A stretch of DNA of 64,000 bases. It comes from Diadema setosum (Eukaryota > Echinodermata > Echinoidea > Diadematoida > Diadematidae). Below the pieces are notes generated by a model. That model did not search any database, had not been told where the DNA came from, and saw only the letters and a program-made list of their open reading frames with translations. The stretch lies in assembly GCA_033980235.1 (NCBI GenBank), contig CM067072.1, positions 32,525,759-32,589,758 on the forward strand. The letters are read 5' to 3'. Made by a program: the position numbers and the translations under genes. Below are positions 55,541-64,000 of this stretch, piece by piece. Position 1 is the stretch's first letter. The number at the start of each line of letters is the position of its first letter.

Positions 55541-58500
55541 CAGTAGTTACTTTCGGAATTTACTGTATGTACAGTAGTAGATATTTGCCAAGGAAACCGC
55601 ATGGTACAATGTAGATGTATGTTTTAGTTGAGCCATGTGCAAGCTGTACCGAAAAAAAAAAAAAAAAAAAAAAAATCTGTTATGGAAGCTTCTTTTACAG
55701 AATTCATTTGAGAGAAAGTGGATTATTATCATGATTGTGAGCACAGGTATAATTCAGATCCTGCTATCATGTAGAATTTTAGGTCTTGGCATTTAATTTT
55801 ATTTATTAAAAAGCAAGAGTGTTGTTCTCCAAATACGATCATAAAAAGAAAAGGTTCATGTGCCTGTTCATTGGTGGGGGAAATGTAGGTGCACTGGATA
55901 TACAAATCAATGTTGATTTTGGCTTCATACTTTGCATATTAACATTGGGTCAAACCTTTTTTTACAGCCTGCACGTTCATACAATGTAGGGTGTGGTTTT
56001 ATAACTGTATAAGTGAGATTGATATAATTGGTATTCATATAAATAGATATCTATGCATTTACATGTAATTACATTATTTTGTAGAGTGTAGTGTCCCCAC
56101 AATCTGTAAAGAATGAGATGAGTTTTGATTTGTGTAGGAAGTGAGAGAGTAGTCTCAGTGTCATTTCTACTGGATTTCCACGAATATCACTTGAACAGTT
56201 TCACAAGTCACTTTCACAGCTGCTTCCTCTGCTCTACTGAGTAATCACCAATGTTGGTTGGATGGATGGTGTGGGGGCCTCTCTTGTTGGAATAGATTGC
56301 AAGGGAGTTTTTTATGGCCTTTTTTCTTTCCTTTTTTTTTTTTTGGGGGGGGGGATAATTTTTATGATTATTTTGTTGACAGGATCGAAGACTGTTCTCG
56401 CCGTAGATGTATGTATATCTAAACCTCTTTAAACATATAGATATAGACTAATAGTTGTACATTACTCTTTTTATGATAAGTGATTTATATGTAATTATAG
56501 TGTACACATTATTTCATAGCTATAGCTGCTGCTGACTGTGCATGAAGCAGTGACAAATACAATATTGAAGTCTTTGTATGTTTACTCAATGCTGAATACA
56601 ATGTTAACTATTTTTCCCCTTTAGCTTGATGGAGCTTAATCTTTTGAAAGATTATATGAAAGGTGTATTTCCCTATAATTTCAAACTGAAGCATGTCTAT
56701 GTGGCATTTTATTACACTGTACTTCCATAGAAAGGCATTAGGGCCTACTCATGGTAATAATAATTTCATGCTCAGTGTCACAGCTTGGCTGACTCATCTC
56801 TCTTTGAGCATGCAGGTTTTAAGCTTTCAGAGGCGGCCATGATACATTATCATCATAAAGTACAGATGCAGCATTTGTGTTCAAGTTCCTTTGCTGATGC
56901 ATGGACTTTTGGTTTGCTTCATTAAGTTTGTTTTTTTGTTTTTAATTCAAATTCTAATCGTCAGTGGGGCATATCTTTTGTGAGGAAGGCTATGATGCTC
57001 ACGTCCCATTCAGATTCAGTACCAGATCTCTCCTACGCATTTGTAGCAGTAATGTGAATGAATTTATAAATTTAGATTTAAAAAAATATATATATACAGA
57101 TGTATATTGTTGTTGTGTCTGTACACGAGGAAATGAAATTTTGAGCACAGGATTATGTATTCCCTCAATGGCATTGAGTTATGTTACAGTGTAGGTATGA
57201 TCATCATTAGGTTCCATGGATGAAATAGGGACTCTGTGTGTACAACATGTATGTGTGTGTGTCTGTGTGATGATTTGTTGTGCATTGGTATTTCGTGGCA
57301 TGCTGGCAAGAAATTGTGAAGTATGCCTTGCACTTGATCAGTTCTGTATTTCAAGTACTGGTGAAGAGTGGCTACACTTAGGTATACTTTCCACACAAGG
57401 GCAACTGCTCTATGATATGTTTATACTATATAGTTACAGTGTAGGGCTGGCCTATCATGAATGTGTTCTTTCTGTTTAAAGTCAGCAGAACTTTTCATTT
57501 TGCTCAGATCAGAGGTATAGCATAGTCCATTCCTCCTTCATGTTGAGTTTGCATTACAGCGTTTAGTCATTGTGTTTCTGTTCTTTTGTTTTTGTGCTCA
57601 ATGCCAACATGTTTCAACACATCTCGGTGTATGATTTCTCTCATAGAGCACAGGCCAGTGCACCTATAGATGGTCACATCATCAGATTTGCAACATCACA
57701 CATGTGGTATCTGTGAAGATTAGAAAGTATGGTGTAAATGATTAAAAAAAAAAACACACACACACATAAACAAACATGCATATTGAAGTGTGAATTGGAA
57801 AATTCACAGTTATTAAGGGATCAAACGTTAAAGGTACCTCGGGTGAGTATCTTCAACATAATGACCAAAAGAAATTCAAAGGGTATAATTTTACATTCCA
57901 TGTTTTTTAATGAAAGTTTGTTGATGGCTCTCTCCCAGCTTCCAGTGCACGGTTTTTAATAAGAAATGAAGAAACGATGCAAGTTAATGTTGAGGATCGG
58001 CGATATTAATATCCGTGTCAAACTGTCTATCGTGTCTGTAAATTTTGCTTAGTTAAGTGGACAACAAGGTATTGAATGTTGTGAATAACTAAATATGAAA
58101 AAAAATATGCTTGCTTGTTTGTTTGTTTGTTTTTTGTGTGGCACACTTTGTAGCAATGGCAGTAGATAATGTGACTGCAGATAAAGCACTGACGGTAAAT
58201 GAATTCCATGTTTCATAGGGGTTACTTGTTGTAAGGCTTACTATGTGGATTGACTCTTGGTATAATGTTTTTGTCATCTCAAGCACTTACAGAGCAAGTG
58301 TAGGATACATTGCATTTTTTTTTTCTTTCGAGCATTTTTTATTTAAAGAGAATTTCTTGATTAGATTAATATCTAGCATCTATGACTTGTGCCATTGTGC
58401 GTATTTTGTATTTGATTTTACCACACATTCGAGATAGAGTCAGAAAGTGTTAATGGGATTTCCTTGTTATTTTGTATGACACATATTTCACTGAAATGTC

Positions 58501-61500
58501 ATGAGCATGGACTTATCATGTGTTGTATTCATGTTTCTTAATACATTATTGTATAAGCATCAACTACCTAGGCACGTAGTTCCATTCCCAATGTTCTATG
58601 TTCTTGAATTTTATATGCTTTTCTGTGTGGCGCATATCATCAGTAATTTAAGCGTCGGTTTTGGTTATTATTATTGCACATAATTAGTATCCTCTGTATT
58701 TATTTGTGTTTCTGTAGCACTTAATTTATGATTGGCTTAATGATATCTCTAGAAGTGTGATCTATGTACGCCATATTCTACACTATGTATACCTGCCCTA
58801 TCTGCTTGATACAATAGACAAACTGTAATTTGAATATATTACAGTAAACTTTTATAGGTTTTAACCATAACATTAATTCCTTCAGCCACTATATGATTAC
58901 GTGACATTACAGTTCGTGACTTGATGTTATCAACACGATGTGAATTGCAACATGCTGCAGAGGTTTGTGTCAAATTCGAATGAAAGCATATTTTCCGTTA
59001 GTGTCAATTCGCCATCAGAGTAGTACGTCATCATTATTATTAACTCATTGATACCCTAGCACTTATGTATTTGAGATACTTTTAATTGGAAGCATTTTAA
59101 TTCGATTGTTATTGTATTTGTCAGCTACACGTTCATACAGCAATTTCTCATTGTTATTAACTTGTTAAAAATTAAACCATTTTATTAACTGCGTATTGAG
59201 GATATTTAGAATATGCAAGCGAGTCCGTAATATCCACACATATTGGGTATTTTCACATTCAGTGCCATTGATGTATTTATTACATTAAACCATTTCTCTC
59301 AAGGCATTATGAGCCAAATACCGTGGTAATAAAGTATCTGCGTGAAATGTTCTCGGAGTGGAATATTTCCACTTGCAGTGCAACAAAATGCATCAATTCC
59401 ATTCAGAGGGGGAAAAAAACGGCTATTCTATGAAAAAAAAAAATGTGTTTTTTTTTTTTTTGACAACAACAAAAAAGAAAAGAAAGTGCCAACATGGTCT
59501 GTGGATGGATGATGTGATGTAATCAAAATTTGAAATAGGTAATTGAGCACCGGAAATGAGCATGTGACTTATATCGAGATTCTTGTTTCCCCGAATGTCT
59601 TTCAAACATTTCTCTTTCTTCACTCACGAATTGCCGATTTTTCTTACGAACACATGATGAGAGAGAAAGCCGATCAAATCAATGTACTATCACCATTTTT
59701 ATCGTTTTCATCCTTTTTATGTTGCATTTTTATATACTCACGTAATGTACATGCCTGTATGATACAAACCTCGCAGTAAATAAACAATGAATACCTTTTG
59801 AAGTAAAGATTTTGTGCAGAAATTGTTTTATTTGATGGGAGTCGCTTGCATACGTAATATTGTAAGTAGCTAGGAATTTGGTTGTCGCGCGGAAAGTGCG
59901 ATGAAATGTGGACATTTTGCAGTTTGCTGTTACCTTTGTTGGAGCAGTGTAGTCGAAAAGGAAAGAAAGAAAAACAGGGAAACAATTATTGTTGAATAGA
60001 TGTTTGCAAATGAGTGCAGATTTCAGGTCTTGCAGTACCTGGCGTAGGAACTGTGATGTCTGAAATGCCCGAGTTTGAAAGCTAGTCTTAAGTAATGTTT
60101 TAAGATAATATCAGAGATACGCTAGTCGTGTTCTAGAAATGGCTCTTTCTTCGAGCCGTTCATTTTCAGCCTGATCTAATCAATTTAATGATACATCAAG
60201 ACGGATAAGCGTTCCAGTCCCGTCTGGTATAATTTGAAATGTTGCAGCACTGTTGACCAGGTAAATTTACAACTCATACCGGTGTCGTATTGTAACGAGT
60301 GTTGGGGGGGGGGGGGGCGGAAGCACCGAAGGTGAAAGAAAATGTTATGCATAAAAAATAATGATCCGGTTTGCATTCATGTTAAAACTGCAAAAGCAGG
60401 ACCCCCCCCCCCCCCCCGGCCAAGGCGGGGGGGGGGGGGGGGGGAGGGGGGGGGGGTACTAAAGCGGGGGGAACACACGACAGGGAATCGTCAGCCTGTT
60501 ATTTCAGGGAAGTTTTACATCATTTTAGAATTGACACTTTTGATCGGTTTTATGCACATTTTCTTCAATTAAAAAAAAAAGTGGGAAAATGAATATCCAG
60601 GGAAGATATGAATGGCTAATACAGCGTGATATCTGTCACCCCTTGATCAGCGTGTTCGTCTTCACTGTATGCCAAGTTTATGGAGGTGGACTAAAGGGGT
60701 AAGGTGTGTAAAGAAAGGGGTGTCCCCGTCATGCCAGGGGCTTTTCCACTGCATTGGATTGCAATTCAGCCAGAAAATAAATCATAATATACCTTGTTAT
60801 GTAAGTCTGGTTTCACTAGAAATTTATAATTTTGTTCTACTCGATGACAGACTTATACTTCAAATTGTTTAAAAATGGCTTTTAGGAATCAAACTCTTCA
60901 TTATGAAAAAATAGAAATGTGATGAAGATGTTAACATTTTGAACAGGTGAGCAAGATTCAAACTGTATCAATAAGGCTAACAATACAGAAAAAAAAAATA
61001 AGAATGTTAAGCTGTGGAAACTGCGAGCCCGTCACACCCCCAACCTCCGCCCTTGGTATACAGTGTCAATCACGAGCAGTGATATCGTATTCGATTTTAC
61101 AGTTGTCCCCGTCTATATGTGGATACACTGCGTAAGGACCAGGAAGAAAGGTAAAATCGCTTCCTGCAAGTGATATTAAAGGTCCAGTTTACCTTTGGGA
61201 GGAGTGATTTTGAAAATGCTCAAGATATCGTACTTGAAGCATATGTATAGATCTGTTGTATCACAAAACATACTACCATAATATTTATATACAATTTTCG
61301 CAATAAAGCCCAAAATATAAGGTGATATCAGTATTTTTCTCCATAAACCATAACTGTAGACCGTTTAGTGTGGAGCATTCTTATTATTACTTTTGTTCAT
61401 ATTTTGTGTATTTAACAATAGTTAACATCGATTATACGGATTGAAATTTTTACAGTGGTTGTTTCTATCCCTAACTCACATTTTAGAACTATTCAAAATC

Positions 61501-61519
61501 ACTAATGTTGTGTTGTTTT
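55541..61519. other. Downstream region, no gene seen
   Basis: AT-rich with homopolymers. Short open frames show no family resemblance. Notable only for the G/C-run cluster at 60304-60456 and an AGGTCCAGTTTACC end at about 61180 that looks like one arm of a TTAA-type MITE. Confidence 0.5.
60304..60456. repeat. Cluster of long G and C runs
   Basis: G14 at 60304-60317, C16 at 60402-60417, then G18-A-G11 at 60427-60456, separated by GGCCAAGGC. The C and G runs can form a hairpin or quadruplexes. Run lengths may carry sequencing error. Confidence 0.8.
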
Positions 61520-62638
61520 TGTCCCCGCCGAACGAGTTCGAGCAGGGGACTATGAAACGGGCTCCGTACGTGTGTGTGTCCGTGTGTGTGTCCGTCCGTG
61601 TGTCCGTCCGTGTGTCCGTGCGTCCGTGTGTGATCAAAATCTTCAATTTGCTACTTCTCTGTCATTTATGAGCCAATTTTGATTCTGTTTGCTTTATATG
61701 ATAGCACTATGTGGGAGCTTTGAAACTTGTACACAGAATTTCAGTTGTGACCTTTGACCTTGACCTTTGACCTATATTGTGTATTTTGCTACAAAATGCT
61801 ACTCCTTCGCCATTTCTAACCCGATTTCGATTCCGTTTGCTTTATGTGATGGCACTAGTTAAGGGCTTCAAAACTTCTACACAGAATTTTGACCTTTGAC
61901 TTCTTTGACCTTTGACCTTGATTTTTTTACCTTTATTGTACATTTTGCTACAAAATGCTACTCCTTCGCCATTTCTAACCCGATTTCGATTCCGTTTGCT
62001 TTAAGTGATGGCAGTAGGTGAGGGCTTCAAAAGTTGTACACAGAATTTTGACCCTTGACTTCTTTGACCTTTGACCTTGATTTTTGACCTACATTGTACA
62101 TTGGCTACAAAATGCTACTCCTTCACCATTTCTAACCCGATTTCGATTCTGTTTGCTTTATGTGATGGCACTAGGTAAGGGCTTCAAAAGTTCTACACAG
62201 AATTTTGACCTTTAACTTCTTTGACCTTTGACCTTGATTTTTGACCTGTATTGTACATTTTGCTACAAAATGCTACTCCCTCGCCATTTCTTACCCGATT
62301 TCGATTCCGTTTGCTTTATGTGATGGCATTAGGTGAGGGCTTCAAAACTTTTACACAGAATTTTGACCTTTGACTTCTTTGACCTTTGACCTTGATTTTT
62401 GACCTATATTGTACAATGGCTACAAAATGCTACTCCGCCATTTCTAACCCGATTTCGATTCCTTTGCTTTACGTGATGGCAGCAGGTGAGGGCTTCAAAA
62501 CTTTCTACACAGAATTTTGACCTTTGACTTCTTTGACCTTGGACCTTGATTCGTGACCTGTATTGTACATTTTGCTACAAAATGCTACTTCCGGCGGGGA
62601 CATATATTACGCACCGCGTAATTTCTACTTTTCCTTGT
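61520..62638 (+). mobile_element. Pearl/helentron-like tandem-core element P4
   Basis: Same family as P3: TGTCCCCGCCG at 61520-61530, complement at 62592-62602, proximal GGGGAC at 61545-61550, GTGTGTCCGT block, about seven cores, 3' hairpin TTACGC-ACC-GCGTAA (62607-62621), then AATTTCTACTTTTCC. P3 and P4 agree as far as TTTTCCTTGTT, which marks the 3' end. Confidence 0.75.
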
Positions 62639-64000
62639 TTTCATCTGCAAATGGTAAATTATGCATTTAACGTCGCTATTGTTTCGGTTTGCGAAAGGAA
62701 AAAAAAGTTCAATTTCCCAGGTAAGCTGGAAGCCGCATTGATTGATCAGTTTGTAGGAAGAGAAAGATTTTAAGAACTTCATGTACACTGTACATTTCGG
62801 TAAAGTTAATCATATGTGAATAGAGAAGTATTTGAACGATTTTGTTTCCATGTGTACACGCTTATGGTATTATGCGTTCGAAGAACTTACTGTTATCATT
62901 ATCATTATCATTATTATTATAATTATAATTATTAGTATTATTATCATTGTCATTATTATTGTTATCATCATTATGCTACTACTTATTACTATTACTGTTA
63001 TTATCATTATCATTATCACCATTATTATGAAATGCTGACTCATTTTCCTTTGTCTTTCTCAAACACAAATATTATACGTGTATACTTTTCATGACATCCT
63101 TCACTCTTTTCAATATTAATGTTGGTCATTGGTTTTTCCATATTTCGTAAAGTCCAATGTTCCTATTTTCGATTAAACATATGAATATTGTTGCATTTTG
63201 ACACTCCCTTATATAATAGATTAGATGTAGGTTTATCACATATTTATGTTGTATTGATTTTTCCTGTACACCTACTGATGATAGTTAGGTAGGCTCGACA
63301 TAAGCGGTAAACTAAAACTTTATGCCGGGCCTTTATATTTCCGAACAGCCTGCGCTTTGATGAGACTTGAGCTTCAAAAGCGATTGTTGCAAGTGTATGT
63401 TTATTTCGGCCAATACATTTCTTTTGGGGGGCCACCAAAATTTCAGATTTAACAAAATTCAGTGGCCTGAACGGACCATCAGCTAAAAAAAAAAGAACAA
63501 CAGAAGTTAACGTCGGACCTCGCTTTTACAGGGATAAGCACTTCCAGTTTGATTTGTATCATATAAAATCATAATTGGAATAAGTGGATTGACTGTGGGG
63601 TTATTTTATACTCACTTACTCTACTCATGTTTACATGATTATGCATGACTTCAGCTATCTATCTTTCACACAATGTTGGTATTGATGTGCCTAATATAAC
63701 TTCCTGGTATAAAACGACATTATACTTATGATTAAATTAACTGCGTTTGACAAATATTTGAGAACCACACCGCAGTCTGTTCACAAGACGTGGAAAATCC
63801 ATGACTAAATGAATACGAGTGATGTGAAGTATGTTTGCATTGTCAAAATTGAATTGCGTGTGATCTAAAAGTTTGCAATCACTTTGTAACGTTGAGAAAT
63901 ATAATGATAATGTATTGCATTATTAACTGAACATCTGTGTCTACCATCAATATAAAAGAAAGTATATAACAGATAGAATACCTTCGTCACATCTCTTCAT
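62639..64000. other. Downstream end of window, no gene seen
   Basis: Apart from the ATT/ATC repeat, only AT-rich sequence; no coding exon recognised on either strand. Confidence 0.5.
62893..63028. repeat. ATT/ATC trinucleotide-type repeat
   Basis: About 135 bases of TTATCA, TTATTA and similar units; open in one frame as poly-isoleucine, not coding. Confidence 0.9.

Noticed and set aside
1..64000. CRISPR arrays, bacterial operons or phage
   Set aside because: Split coding exons, SINEs and MITEs show eukaryotic nuclear DNA; the tandem arrays lack the repeat-spacer pattern.

Overview
The window is nuclear DNA from a marine invertebrate deuterostome, most probably an echinoderm or a close ambulacrarian relative. 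The reasons are an AT-rich genome, one gene spread over more than 50 kb, introns packed with short hairpin-type DNA transposons, and a foldback element built like the sea-urchin TU elements. The species cannot be fixed from the sequence alone. There is no bacterial or organellar material.

One protein-coding gene is supported: a plus-strand calpain-5 (CAPN5/TRA-3 type) gene from the ATG at 3500 to the stop at 54420-54422. Twelve coding exons with GT..AG borders and compatible phases join to 645 residues. The order is calpain protease core with Cys84, His255 and Asn288, then the beta-sandwich domain III, then a C-terminal C2 domain. The ATG exon seems to begin at 3487 after an acceptor, so a non-coding first exon probably lies further upstream. 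Bases 54423-64000 are 3' UTR and intergenic DNA with no gene I can recognise.

Most of the rest is mobile DNA. Intron 1 (3674-10471) holds three hairpin elements and a tRNA-like insert. Intron 2 (10604-16658) holds a tRNA-derived SINE and a pogo-like element with another element inside it. Intron 3 (16868-20448) holds two tandem-core elements of the oyster 'pearl'/helentron type and a long MITE close to exon 4. Intron 6 (24026-44404, 20.4 kb) holds a 14.8 kb foldback element (24921-39716) between two TTAA sites. Its arms carry oppositely oriented arrays of a 29-bp palindromic satellite. The same intron also has a piggyBac-like MITE nested in another MITE, and a terminal-repeat element at 43032-43833. 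Intron 7 (44601-48450) has a related terminal-repeat element and a pearl-like element nested in a MITE. Intron 11 (52660-54239) has a second copy of the piggyBac-like MITE. A fourth pearl-like element lies downstream at 61520-62638.

The most unusual signals are structural. First, the foldback element sits in a transcribed intron, so the pre-mRNA could form a very long double-stranded hairpin. Second, the four pearl-like elements keep the same three-part complementary layout although the stem sequences differ between families. Third, two piggyBac-like copies have perfect terminal repeats inside each copy but different ones between copies, while their interiors are clearly diverged. The last two patterns suggest that the two arms of an element are kept matched by conversion or template copying.
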